Source: Dichetophora obliterata (lineage: Eukaryota > Arthropoda > Insecta > Diptera > Sciomyzidae). Taken from it: DNA of 64,000 nucleotides. Position numbers and translations under genes: made by a program. This document shows, in pieces, positions 23,379 to 32,807 of this stretch. Position 1 is the first letter of the stretch, and each line of letters begins with the position of its first letter. The notes beneath the pieces were generated by a model. That model had not been told where the DNA came from. It did no database searches and worked only from the letters and a program-made list of their open reading frames with translations. The DNA is taken from positions 95,676,283 through 95,740,282 of the forward strand of contig OY986435.1 of the NCBI GenBank assembly GCA_963920525.1. Direction: 5' to 3'.

Positions 23379-25874
23379 TGTAAGGACCTATTTATCCAGC
23401 CGAGGATGCGCTCGCCGGATCCAGGGTCCGCACAATTATTTATTGTATGTCGAACACCGAACCAAAAACCATTTGTCTCCGATTCCAATAGTACTTTTAT
23501 TTATTTTTTCGTGTGATCTTAAACAATACCTTAAACTAACAATGATTATTTATCCTACTCTAATGCCTAACTTAACTCTACTGTCGACCTTACTTTATTT
23601 TGGTGGTCTGCCGTATACTATTCTATGAAAACATACGTTTCGTATGGCTGTGTTTTATCTTATCCTATTCGACTTACACTCTTATTTTTATTAAGTTCTT
23701 ATTTTCAGCTATGATGCCCACCTATCGCTATTTGAGTCGGTTGGGTCCCGTGGTCGTGATTAGGGTGTACGCCTTCTAGTACGAACCCTCTGGTCGGGCT
23801 GGATCGTGGTTTGATGTTTTCGGATAGTTACATTTTCGGGTTGTAAATCGAGGAATTCGGCGAAGCAAAGAGCTGGCCACCCCTGGCCCTAGGCTTCACT
23901 GAACCCCTCCCTTCGGTGGACGAAACTCACGGCGACACATGGCCTAGCAGGTCTTAGGTCGGTACTGAATGGGGCTGGCCACCCCTGGCCTCCACTCACC
24001 CGCCACTGAGACCAAAACGAAGCAGTGTGTGACGTGAGGTTCACTTTGGTCGAGCAAGGGGCTGGCCTTCCCTGGCCTCCAAGCTCACCACCTGTATCCT
24101 CCTGTATCCTATACTACTTGCGTTTGCCTCACGTACTAACCTGTGCTCTTCTATCCCTGCTCGTCATTGTGTCTGTCGTGTCCGGTTTTCTCGACGCCCT
24201 GGGTTGACAGAGGCTGGCCACCCCTGGCCTCCGTTTCCCCAGTCGTCCCTACCCTACTCCTGTCTTCCTATCACTGTGTGTTCCGTCCGTCGTCCACTGT
24301 ATTCGTTCGACCTAGCGTCCGTGAATTCCGAGCGTGTAGCCCAGAGGTCAGATGAACAACGAGACTGGCCACCCCTGGCCTCGAGTTCATCAGACAACCG
24401 TCCACTTGTTCTGGGTCGCCTCATACTTTGAACCTGACTAGACTGTGGTTTGGAACCTGTTGTTGACTGTCCTCCGCATCACGGGTCCACGGAACCCAAC
24501 GTTCATCTTTTTAGTGGATAGGCATCGTCATCTACTGACTCCTGATTACGTAGATAAGAGTGCAAGACCTATCCTTCTCTATTTACTTAGTATTAGTTGG
24601 TGTTTAATATACTCTTACGCTTCTAAGGTGGAAAAGAATAATTTTAAGACTAGGAAAATTTAAGTTTTATTAAAGATTCCCGTAAGGGGAAATAAGATAC
24701 ACTATAGTTACTACAATGTTGTTCCGCTGGCTGTCGCCCACGTCAGGATCTTTATGCTTCACTTTTCCGTTCTCGGATACCGCCGCTGCTGCGCGCTGTC
24801 GCTGCTCTCTGCTATCGTCGCTGCCGCTGTGCGGTCGACGTCTCTGCTGCTGTTGTCGTCGCGTCGCTGTCGACGCTCACTACTGCCGTCGCGGTTACTG
24901 CGCGGCCGGTGTCGCTGTCGCCGTTCTGATCACTGCTGTCGGCGTTACTGTCGCCGCTTACGTTGTCCCGCTGTCGACGCTCTCAGTCGAAATTACTTTA
25001 CGTTCACTGCGCCAGACGTCTGGTCGCTATCACTCGAGGTTCACAAAAAGCTCAAGATTGTTCGTTGTTTGCCTTTTTATAACCTCGCCTGTATGCCACG
25101 CCATGCTTCTTCTTCTTAGTGCTCGTGTTTGTTTTCTCCGCAAAATCGCCTGTTTGTCCCGTTGGTAGCGGGTACCGGCTGGCCTTTTCTCAGAGTGTGT
25201 ATGTTTGTCCATGAGTTCATGCAAAGAAAAGAATATATGTATGTAACTATTTTACTTCTCCCAGTTGGCAATACATTTGAGGCGGGGCCTAGAGAACTAC
25301 CTAAAGAAAGAGATGCGTGTTTCATCCTATACTTATCCTGACAGTGACCCCGGCCAGGCCGTGGTAACTACCCTTACCTGCGGCGCCAAGCGGGTTTGTT
25401 TGAATTAACAACTCTGAAGTGTTTTAGTTTATAAATTCATGTTTATTTCGTTTCTTATATCTAACTTATCTTTAAACATTAACAATATTCTTTGGACTAA
25501 ATCCATCTTATCGCGTTTATCGTGAGTGTAGTTACTATTTATTCAGATTAGTATTACCTCACATTATTCTATTGTTGAAATTAAAAGTTACTTCATTTCA
25601 ATATTAAATCTTCTTATAGCTAGCGTATTTGGTATTATCATGAATACGTTATTCGTGATATTATCACCTCGCTGCCTCGACTGTGATACTAGACGCGCGG
25701 CCGTCGAGGTCCCTTATGGGTACCCGTCTCGATATGGCGCGGCTGAAGTGGACGTTTCAACAGGGCCTTTTGTCCCGCATTTCGTGGGATATCATGACCC
25801 AGTTGTAAACTAAAAATAAAGAAATCTTAGTAAGGCATGTGGGAATAGAATTTGTAAAAATTGTGTTCCTTACA
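23379..25874 (-). repeat. 3' LTR of the Ulp1 Gypsy element
   Basis: On the minus strand it begins TGTAAGGAAC just after a polypurine tract and ends GGTCCTTACA. The ends form an imperfect inverted repeat (TGTAAGGA/TCCTTACA). Length equals the other LTR exactly. Five palindromic GGCCACCCCTGGCC-type motifs lie at about 23873, 23974, 24061, 24213 and 24364. A possible AATAAA on the minus strand is at 24664-24669. A CGN-rich stretch at 24770-25000 gives false ORFs. Long LTRs of this size are unusual among insect Gypsy elements. Confidence 0.95.
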
Positions 25875-25890
25875 TCTCCTCCTCACTTTC
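25875..25890 (-). other. polypurine tract of the Ulp1 Gypsy element
   Basis: Minus-strand GAAAGTGAGGAGGAGA lies directly before the 3' LTR start. It is the expected plus-strand primer of reverse transcription. The TGA stop of the Ulp1-like ORF (25883-25885) lies inside it. Confidence 0.85.
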
Positions 25891-27430
25891 GGGGGTGTAG
25901 AGTGGCGTGTCCGGTGCCTTGACGGTTGACAACGATGCGGTATCTCGCATTGCCTATATCAGCCAAGAACCTCAGGTGTCCACCTCGTACTTGGTTACGT
26001 CGACGCTCTTGAATTAACGCCTCTATTTGTTCGGCGCTTAGTGCTGATGGCGTGCCGAAATCGTCTGGTGGAACGACTGTTGCTGCGGTTTGGACGGGTG
26101 GCTCTTGAGGCTCGACCCTGCTGTCCGACGACTGTTGCAGGCTGTCATCCTGTCGCTGCACCAGTGGTGTAACCGTATCGGTTGCTGTCAATGGTTGACC
26201 TTGCTTAATGACGCTTTCTCGCTGTTGTGTGACAGCCGTAGTATCCGGTTTCGGAGCTGGCAGTGCGATCTTGTTGACTGTCGATGTAGAGCTGGCGCTG
26301 CTGGTGCTACCCGATGAACTGCTGTCCGATGAACTGCTGCTTGAGGTACTGCCGCTGGAGGTACTGTCGGACGAACTGCTGTCGCTGTCCGACTCATCAT
26401 CGCGTCGTAATCGCCGTGGTGTCGTTTGGGCCTTATGGGGCCGGCCGCAGGACTTTATCACCGATGGTCTCGCTTGACTTGGCGCAATAGTTTCGCGCGC
26501 TGGTAAGTATAGCCGGGGCAAGATGGTTCGCACGTTCGCCGGAGCCTGTTCGGTGATGGTGAGTGCCACCTCGGTGCGCTTGTAGGATGCGCTGTGATGT
26601 GAAAACCAAGTATTTATGTTGGCCTCGCTCAGGTCTCGGGTGGGATCTCGCAGAAACAGGTCGATCATCTGCAGCACGAACGCGCCGCAGTCACTGCTGT
26701 TGGTCTGTTGCGGCACGCTGACCTCGTAGAACGGAAGTGTCTCTTCGGTCCATGGTGTCGACGTGTCCTCGGGATAGGCCTCCTGCCATTCGTCTTGGAC
26801 GTAGCTCCGCAGAATAGGGCTGACGTGCGCTCGAGAAGTGTGAGCGTACGAATCTAGTAGCCAAATATGGCCACGCTGTCTCGACTGGCTGGGCTTATGC
26901 TTCAAGCACACAATGGCGACGTACCAATGATAATTTTCATTGATGGGTACAATGATGTACGTCTTGTGGACCAACCGTATCCTCCGTGTCCACCGTCGAA
27001 TGCGCTGTCGCCGCTCTTGTACGCTGGTGTGCTCCAGTGGTCGGGCCAACAGGCTATAAAAATGCGTACTAAATATGTGTACACTCTCGCGCACCTGGGT
27101 CGTCTGTTGGTCGTAGAGCCATTTCAAATAGAAATCGATGACGATATCATTTAAAAATATTCCCATTTCCAAACACATAAAATCACATATGCGAATGGTG
27201 ATACCGCCAGGGCCATCTGGATAAGTGGCTATGACCAAATTCGGCGAGGTTAGAGCGATGTGTTGCTCCTGCGCTGTTTTCGTTGCTCGATTGATGTTCG
27301 CCGCTGCCGGCTGGGCTCCTTGTCCGTAGACACTTTGACGTCGTAGTATCGCTGCGGAGGTGGTTGGGAACTGGTCCTCGACGCGGCGGTCTTCTTCGCT
27401 GTTGCCTGTGGATTCGTCGTTTCTCTGCAT
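25883..27430 (-). CDS. Ulp1/SENP-type (C48-like) cysteine protease in a retrotransposon
   Basis: A 515-aa intact ORF from ATG at 27430; an in-frame TGA lies 24 nt upstream, so this ATG is the likely start unless splicing adds a leader. The fold signature is clear: FLNDIVIDFYLKWLYD near residue 92 (the Ulp1 W/F-L-N-D entry), NYHWYVAIV with catalytic His168, WLLDSY with Asp193, and VPQQTNSSDCGAFVLQM with Gln near 241 and nucleophile Cys248. Residues ~340-390 are a Ser-rich, disordered linker; the C-terminus is basic. Ulp1 proteases process or remove SUMO and related modifiers. What substrate an element-borne copy would act on is unknown. It takes the position of env in retrovirus-like elements and probably needs its own promoter or a spliced RNA. 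Confidence 0.9.
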   Translation of the reverse strand: MQRNDESTGNSEEDRRVEDQFPTTSAAILRRQSVYGQGAQPAAANINRATKTAQEQHIALTSPNLVIATYPDGPGGITIRICDFMCLEMGIFLNDIVIDFYLKWLYDQQTTQVRESVHIFSTHFYSLLARPLEHTSVQERRQRIRRWTRRIRLVHKTYIIVPINENYHWYVAIVCLKHKPSQSRQRGHIWLLDSYAHTSRAHVSPILRSYVQDEWQEAYPEDTSTPWTEETLPFYEVSVPQQTNSSDCGAFVLQMIDLFLRDPTRDLSEANINTWFSHHSASYKRTEVALTITEQAPANVRTILPRLYLPARETIAPSQARPSVIKSCGRPHKAQTTPRRLRRDDESDSDSSSSDSTSSGSTSSSSSSDSSSSGSTSSASSTSTVNKIALPAPKPDTTAVTQQRESVIKQGQPLTATDTVTPLVQRQDDSLQQSSDSRVEPQEPPVQTAATVVPPDDFGTPSALSAEQIEALIQERRRNQVRGGHLRFLADIGNARYRIVVNRQGTGHATLHPRK

Positions 27431-28090
27431 CTTCCTGGTCGTTGTCTCTCAAATACTTCTTGAATCGCTGGAATCGTCACTTTATTTTTCACTGTCGAAA
27501 ACACGTTGTTGTTCAGTTCGCTTAAAGTTTAACGATATTATTTAAAATGAGAAGTTGCCATATCCGTACAAAATTTGCATACATTTGTATGATGGACCTG
27601 TTCACACTAACCTTTCACGTGTATGTTGACTGTTGCGTTTGGCAATCGTTAAAGCCTGGGATGACGTTCGCGGCGTATCTCGCTGTGAAAAGATGGTTGA
27701 TGAGATTTATTTCAAAATATTTTATTAGAGAAAGCTACGATACTCTGGGCTACGCATGATGTTGACACGTCTCACTACAACGAGTATGAATGAAACCAAT
27801 TCTACTCCCGGTGGTTGAATATATTTTTATTCAATTTATGTTTTACATTTTAGCTTTAACTAAGGGTAAAAGGTACCTTCTTGTCCACTGTTGATTGGAT
27901 TTGTCGATTGTTGGCGTGGTGACTGCACAGTAAGCGAATTCTCGCTATGGCGTGGTACTCACGCTGGATGGGCTGGCGTATGGCTTGTAAGTTTTACAGC
28001 TGCCAGTTGATTATTTTTGTCTTGGGGTACTCCTCTCTCGGCGGTAATTCTTCGTGTGCCCGATGGTTTCCACTCCTGACGTATTTTATT

Positions 28091-28210
28091 TCAGTTGGTT
28101 TGGCGGATGTTGCCGCCTGCTGTTGTTCACGCGGTTGCCGCCGCGAATTTTCAGTTGATATGGCGGATGCTGCCGCCTGCTGTTGTTCACGCGGTTGCCG
28201 CCGCGGGTTT
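28091..28210. repeat. 60-bp tandem repeat, 2 copies
   Basis: Copies start at 28091 and 28151 (TCAGTTG). Each holds TGGCGGATG(T/C)TGCCGCC, TGCTGTTGTTCACGCGG and TTGCCGCCGCG. Nearly identical. Confidence 0.9.
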
Positions 28211-28322
28211 GCAGTGTTTCCTGCTATTACCAATCTCTCTCGCAGTTCAAATTAATGCGGATGCTGCCGCTTCTCGCAGTTCTAATTTTCGCGGATGCTG
28301 CCGCCCTTCGCAGTCTTTTTAG

Positions 28323-28470
28323 CGTGGTTGCTGCCACGATGGCAGTATTTTAACGTGGTTGCTGCCACAATACGCAGTATTTTACCGTGGTTGCTGCCAC
28401 AATGGCAGTATTTTAACGTGGTTGCTGCCACAATACGCAGTATTTTACCGTGGTTGCTGCCACAATGGTC
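28323..28470. repeat. 31/32-bp tandem repeat, 5 copies (63-bp higher-order unit)
   Basis: CGTGGTTGCTGCCAC recurs at 28323, 28354, 28386, 28417 and 28449. Alternating spacers (ATGGCAGTATTTTAA and AATACGCAGTATTTTAC) make a 63-bp pair. Each core can pair with itself (GTGG...CCAC). Confidence 0.9.
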
Positions 28471-28491
28471 TAAAAATGAGATTTGTAAATA

Positions 28492-31400
28492 TTAAGTAGT
28501 TGGGTCGGCCTCAGAATAAAAGCGTTTTAATTCACTTACGTGGGCAGTGCGTATGCGAGTTTCTCCCTTCTTGCGGACTTGTATGATGACTGGTGATGTG
28601 TAGCCCACGACGATATAGGGTCCTTCGAACTTCGGGGCCAATTTCGCTGCGAAGCTGTTTACCGCACTGGACAATTGGTGTTGTCGAACCAAAACGTTGT
28701 CACCTACGTTAGGTTTCCAATCACGACGTCGTAAATTATAGTGACGTGCCTGGTCGCGCGTGGCTTGACTTAACTTGTGACGGACGAGAGTGAAAATTTC
28801 TTGTAGTTGAGTGGCTCGTGTTGACGGTGTTGTAGCTTCTCTGCCAGTGCCGGTCGTCAGTTCATCATACAGGGTGCCGGGTAATCTGGGTTCGCGGCCT
28901 TGGACCAGAAACGCAGGGCTGTATCCCGTGACATCGGATTTGCTGGTATTGATGGCCAGCGTCAGTTCGGGTAGCTGTTCATCCCAGGTTTTGTGCTGCT
29001 CTTGACAAAATTGCGCTATCATGGTTTTAAGCGTTTTGTTGGCTCTTTCCGTAGGATTCTCCTGTGGAGTATATGGAGCCGTGAATTGCTGCTTAACGCC
29101 CATCTCCAGCATAAACCTTTTGAAAGAGCGGCTGGTGAACTGCGTGCCGTTGTCCGATATGAAAACCTTCGGTGCGCCGAAACGAGCTAGTATGCGCTCT
29201 CGAAAACCCTTTTTCAGTGTGTCGCTGGTGGCTCTGCGCAAAGGTACGACTTCGGTCCACTTACTGAACTTGTCATGGAACACTAAAATGGTGGTGTTGC
29301 CATGTTTCGAGCGTGGTAATGGGCCGATGAAATCTGCGCAGACGACGGACCAAGGCTCTTCAGCAATTTTTGACAACATCTTACCTGCTGGTGCCTGCTG
29401 GCTTGTTTTATAACGCTGACAGTTTTCGCATTGCCGCACGTATCGGCTAACATCTCGAAACAGGCCAGGCCAGTAGTACCGTTTGGTGACGCGTGCGATG
29501 GTTTTTCTTACGCCCAGATGTCCGGCGCTAGGCTGGTCGTGATTCTCGTTTAGAACACGCTGTCGCAGGTAGGATGGGACACACAGCTTCCACGGGGCGG
29601 CGTCTTCGTCGCCAATCTGGTTTGGGATGTGTCGGTAGAGTTGACCATCCTCTTCCATATAATCTGCAAACTTTTCAGGATTTTCGCGTACCTCGGTCTT
29701 TCGTCTCTCTAGCCATGTACAGCGTGGTGGTTCCTCGGTGGTATTAGTAGTTCGTAGTACATCTTCGAGTGGGCGGCGTGATAGTGCGTCGGCCACCACA
29801 TTTAACTTCCCTTTTCGGTACTGCACCTCGAAGTTGTACTGTTGGAGCTCTAATGCCCACCGTGCGATGCGGCCTGACGGACTCTGAATGGAGTTCAACC
29901 ATTTTAACGATAAGTGGTCCGTAATGACTATGAATTTATAGCCTTCGAGGTAGCACCGCATTTTTCGAATGCCCCAAACAATCGCGAGACACTCCTTTTC
30001 TGTGGGGCTGTAGTTTTTCTCGGCTTGCACCAGATGCCGGCTCGCATAGGCTATTACGCGCTCCACGCCATCAAATGTTTGTGTCAGGACCGCTCCTAGT
30101 CCGTAGTCGCTGGCGTCGGTCTGCAGGACGAAAGTTTTGCTGAAGTCCGGGCACGCTAAAACTGGGGCTTCTGTGAGTTTCGTCTTTAGGGCCTCGAACG
30201 CTGCTTGTTGATCAGGACCCCAACGCCAGTGCTTGCCCTTTTTTAGCAGCAGTGTCATAGGGTGGGTGATCGTGGCGAAATCCGGCACAAAACGCCGATA
30301 CCAGGATGCAACTCCTAAATAACTTCTGAGTTCTTTCAGGCTAGTCGGTGGGTTGAGCATCTTGATGGCCGCTACCTTGTCGGGGTCTGTGTGAATACCC
30401 TCGCCGCTCACGACGTGTCCTAGATATTTTGTCTCGGCCTTGAAGAATTCGCACTTTTCTACATTGAGCTTGAGATTAGCTGCTCGTAGTCTGCGGAAAA
30501 CTTCCTTTAGGTTGCGTAAATGTTCTTCTTTGGTGCTTCCTGTGACAATAATGTCATCGAGGTAGGCGAACGCGTATGGTTCCATCTCTGGCCCGATAAC
30601 TCCGTCTAGTGCGCGCTGAAAAGTGGCTGGTGCAGAGTGCAGGCCAAACGGCATCACGCGCCACTGGAAAAGCCCACGTCCGGGCACGGTAAAAGCTGTG
30701 AGTGGTTTGCTACTGGGGTCCATCGGTATCTGCCAGTAGCCATTTTTAAGGTCGAGGCTACTTATAAATCGGGCATTTCGCAGCCGATCGAGAATGTGAT
30801 GTATCCGGGGCAGCGGGTAAGCGTCAGGTACAGACTTGGCGTTCAGCTGTCTATAGTCTACACAGAGCCGCCACGTACCCGTCTTCTTCCGAACCAACAC
30901 GATTGGTGCGCTATGCGGGCTGTTTGAGGGTTCTATGCAGCCTTTCGCCAGTAGTTCATCCACTTCCTTATTTATGATCTCCTGCATTGCGGGATTCCGT
31001 GGAAAATATCGTTGTTTCAACGGTCGTTCGTCTAACATGACGATTTTGTTTGGCGTCACTCTAGCCGTACCCTGCAGGTTTTCAAATTGTTTAAGTTCTT
31101 CATGGAGAAAATCATCCACTGTTGTGGGTGAAGGTGTAGGTTCGTCACTTATGTTGGTGCAAGCATGTTCTGCCAGCATGTGTGGCACTGGTGATCGCAG
31201 CATGAGGGTTTGTCCGCCACAGCTCAGTTCAGCACCCATTTGTGTGAGGAAATCCATTCCCAGGAGTAAATCGTCTGCGACACCTGGTAGGATCCACAGT
31301 GCCATTTCGCAGGTCTTTATGCCCAGGGTGATCCGAACAGTCAGGCTCTCAGACACAGCCCTCACCGATCCGTCGGCTAGCCGCACGTTTGATGCAATCG

Positions 31401-31560
31401 ACCGCCGGTTCATCGGCGTTTGCAGCTTAGCTCCAAGCATTTGGCTCACGAAGCTGCGGGTGGCTCCGGTGTCAATTGTCGCATTTTGGAGATAGGGTCC
31501 GATCTTGACGCGCGCGTGAATGTGCCGTCCATCGGACTGTAGGTCATGGTTTAGTTTTGT
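28492..31560 (-). CDS. pol of the Ulp1 Gypsy element (protease, RT, RNase H, integrase)
   Basis: An open frame of about 1,020 codons, -1 relative to gag and overlapping the gag stop. Order: retropepsin (IDTGATRSFVSQ, about 31477; LLLGMDFLTQMG), RT (WRLCVDYRQLNAKS; FAYLDDIIVTGS with the catalytic Asp pair), RNase H (LQTDASDYGLGAVL; VITDHLSLKWL), integrase HHCC finger (HDQPSAGHLGVRK...CENCQRYK), core with Asp, Asp and Glu (CADFIGPLPRS; ISDNGTQF; NPTERANKTLK), and a C-terminal GPYIVVGYTSPVIIQVRKKG module. No stop or frameshift is seen. A canonical slippery heptamer was not found at the gag/pol junction, so the mode of pol expression is open. Confidence 0.95.
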   Translation of the reverse strand, partial: TKLNHDLQSDGRHIHARVKIGPYLQNATIDTGATRSFVSQMLGAKLQTPMNRRSIASNVRLADGSVRAVSESLTVRITLGIKTCEMALWILPGVADDLLLGMDFLTQMGAELSCGGQTLMLRSPVPHMLAEHACTNISDEPTPSPTTVDDFLHEELKQFENLQGTARVTPNKIVMLDERPLKQRYFPRNPAMQEIINKEVDELLAKGCIEPSNSPHSAPIVLVRKKTGTWRLCVDYRQLNAKSVPDAYPLPRIHHILDRLRNARFISSLDLKNGYWQIPMDPSSKPLTAFTVPGRGLFQWRVMPFGLHSAPATFQRALDGVIGPEMEPYAFAYLDDIIVTGSTKEEHLRNLKEVFRRLRAANLKLNVEKCEFFKAETKYLGHVVSGEGIHTDPDKVAAIKMLNPPTSLKELRSYLGVASWYRRFVPDFATITHPMTLLLKKGKHWRWGPDQQAAFEALKTKLTEAPVLACPDFSKTFVLQTDASDYGLGAVLTQTFDGVERVIAYASRHLVQAEKNYSPTEKECLAIVWGIRKMRCYLEGYKFIVITDHLSLKWLNSIQSPSGRIARWALELQQYNFEVQYRKGKLNVVADALSRRPLEDVLRTTNTTEEPPRCTWLERRKTEVRENPEKFADYMEEDGQLYRHIPNQIGDEDAAPWKLCVPSYLRQRVLNENHDQPSAGHLGVRKTIARVTKRYYWPGLFRDVSRYVRQCENCQRYKTSQQAPAGKMLSKIAEEPWSVVCADFIGPLPRSKHGNTTILVFHDKFSKWTEVVPLRRATSDTLKKGFRERILARFGAPKVFISDNGTQFTSRSFKRFMLEMGVKQQFTAPYTPQENPTERANKTLKTMIAQFCQEQHKTWDEQLPELTLAINTSKSDVTGYSPAFLVQGREPRLPGTLYDELTTGTGREATTPSTRATQLQEIFTLVRHKLSQATRDQARHYNLRRRDWKPNVGDNVLVRQHQLSSAVNSFAAKLAPKFEGPYIVVGYTSPVIIQVRKKGETRIRTAHVSELKRFYSEADPTT

Positions 31561-32807
31561 GGAGGATGCAGTGGGTTGGCCACGCTCTCGCCTCCTGCTG
31601 GAGCGGGCCCGTTGGCGTTTCCCGGATTACAACATCGGTCGCATTCTGTAGACAGCCTCTCCTGCTGTTCGCGGTCGCTGCCGAAAATCACTTGTTTGTT
31701 CCAACAGTGTTTGGAAAGGTGACCCACTTGGCCACATATGGTACAAGTTGTTCTTAAATATTGAGCTTCTGTACGTTCTCGATAAGTTCGTACCGACCTC
31801 TCGTGGGTTCCTTCCGAGGGTAAGGTCAGCATACCTCGTTGTTGTGCTTCTTGGATGGCTGGTAGGGAGGGGCCATCTCTTATTGCTGGTGACGCCCTGG
31901 CCGGGCTTCCTTCTCCACGGATGGTCTCATAATCCTCTGCCATGGCCAACAAGTCATCAAAAGTGGTAAAATCTCGCCGTCTGATATACAGTTGGTATTC
32001 ATGGCGGCAGTTACGGAAAACTCGCTCTAATTTTTGTAGCGGTGGGTAATTGGCGTGTCGCATCAGGTTCAGCAGGTCCAGACTATAATCCTTAAACCGT
32101 TCATTTCGCCTCTGGATCCGGCCACGAATCTGGTCTTCGAGGCGTTCAAAGAATCGCGTTGGTAGAAAATACTGCAAAAACTTTTCCTTGAATTCATTCC
32201 AAGAGTCGAGTGTGGTTTTATTATTTCGCCACCAGATAAGCGCGCTGTCGGTTAACAACTCCGGCATAGTTCGTGGTAGGTGTTTAGCGTTGAGACCATA
32301 TACCTCGGTCAACTCTTCGATCCGTTCAATAAAGCCTAACGGATCTTGCCTGCCGTCGAATCTGACTGACCATCGTCGGACCTGGTCGATGACACCCCCA
32401 TATGCGGTATCTCGGTAACGATCCTTGGTAAAATTTGGTACATGTATCAACTGCTGAGTGGTGGTGTTGTCTACAGCTGTAACGTCTTTGCTCACTGTTC
32501 CCGTAGGTCTGAGTGACGTCTCACGTTTAGAATCGGGCTGGACCAGTTGAATTTTCTCTGATGCCGCTGGTGTGTCACCGATCGGAATAGCCGATGGCCG
32601 TGGTGACGGGGACCGCTTCTCGAAATGTTTTATTTCTAATTCAGCCAGTCGTTGATGTAGCTTGGGATCCTCTTCCATGTCTGTGGTAATAGCTGCAAAT
32701 CTTTTCCGCAGCTCGTCGACAGTTCCTTCTGGATTAAAACCAAATTCATCGGCATATACGAGCAGGTCGTCCTTACGTAAGGAGTAGATCCATGATGTCT
32801 TAACCAT
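31551..32807 (-). CDS. gag of the Ulp1 Gypsy element
   Basis: A 418-aa intact ORF from ATG at 32807. The N-terminus resembles a SAP-like helix-loop-helix (SLRKDDLLVYADEFGFN, then TVDELRKRFAAI, residues ~9-40). The middle has the retrotransposon gag core (FDGRQDPLGFIERIEEL; TDSALIWWRNNK; FKEKFLQYFLP; ERLEDQIRGRIQRRNE). Near residue 358 is a perfect CCHC knuckle (CTICGQVGHLSKHC). A following Cys pair (CDRCCNPGN) looks like a second, incomplete knuckle. Gag packages element RNA. The pol frame opens across its stop. Confidence 0.93.
   Translation of the reverse strand: MVKTSWIYSLRKDDLLVYADEFGFNPEGTVDELRKRFAAITTDMEEDPKLHQRLAELEIKHFEKRSPSPRPSAIPIGDTPAASEKIQLVQPDSKRETSLRPTGTVSKDVTAVDNTTTQQLIHVPNFTKDRYRDTAYGGVIDQVRRWSVRFDGRQDPLGFIERIEELTEVYGLNAKHLPRTMPELLTDSALIWWRNNKTTLDSWNEFKEKFLQYFLPTRFFERLEDQIRGRIQRRNERFKDYSLDLLNLMRHANYPPLQKLERVFRNCRHEYQLYIRRRDFTTFDDLLAMAEDYETIRGEGSPARASPAIRDGPSLPAIQEAQQRGMLTLPSEGTHERSVRTYRERTEAQYLRTTCTICGQVGHLSKHCWNKQVIFGSDREQQERLSTECDRCCNPGNANGPAPAGGESVANPLHPPQN

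Larger units (their letters stand above)
27560..28490 (-). promoter_or_regulatory. pol-to-Ulp1 spacer, possible internal regulatory region
   Basis: About 1 kb without a coding frame separates the pol stop from the Ulp1 ATG. It holds two families of short tandem repeats (28091-28210 and 28323-28470) and GC-rich hairpin-like GCGGTTGCCGCCGC strings. A regulatory or RNA-structural role is inference, based only on position and repetition. Confidence 0.35.

Noticed and set aside
24716..25168. 150-aa plus-strand ORF (also at 35702-36154)
   Set aside because: It lies within both LTRs on the antisense strand. Its Cys/Arg/Ser-rich content comes from CGN-rich repeats, and no domain is visible.
27250..27504. 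84-aa minus-strand ORF overlapping the start of the Ulp1-like ORF
   Set aside because: It could be an upstream ORF, but there is no recognised domain and its frame overlaps the Gln/Arg-rich start of ORF3; most likely a shadow.
30935..31495. 186-aa plus-strand ORF
   Set aside because: Antisense shadow of the pol protease/RT region of the Ulp1 element.
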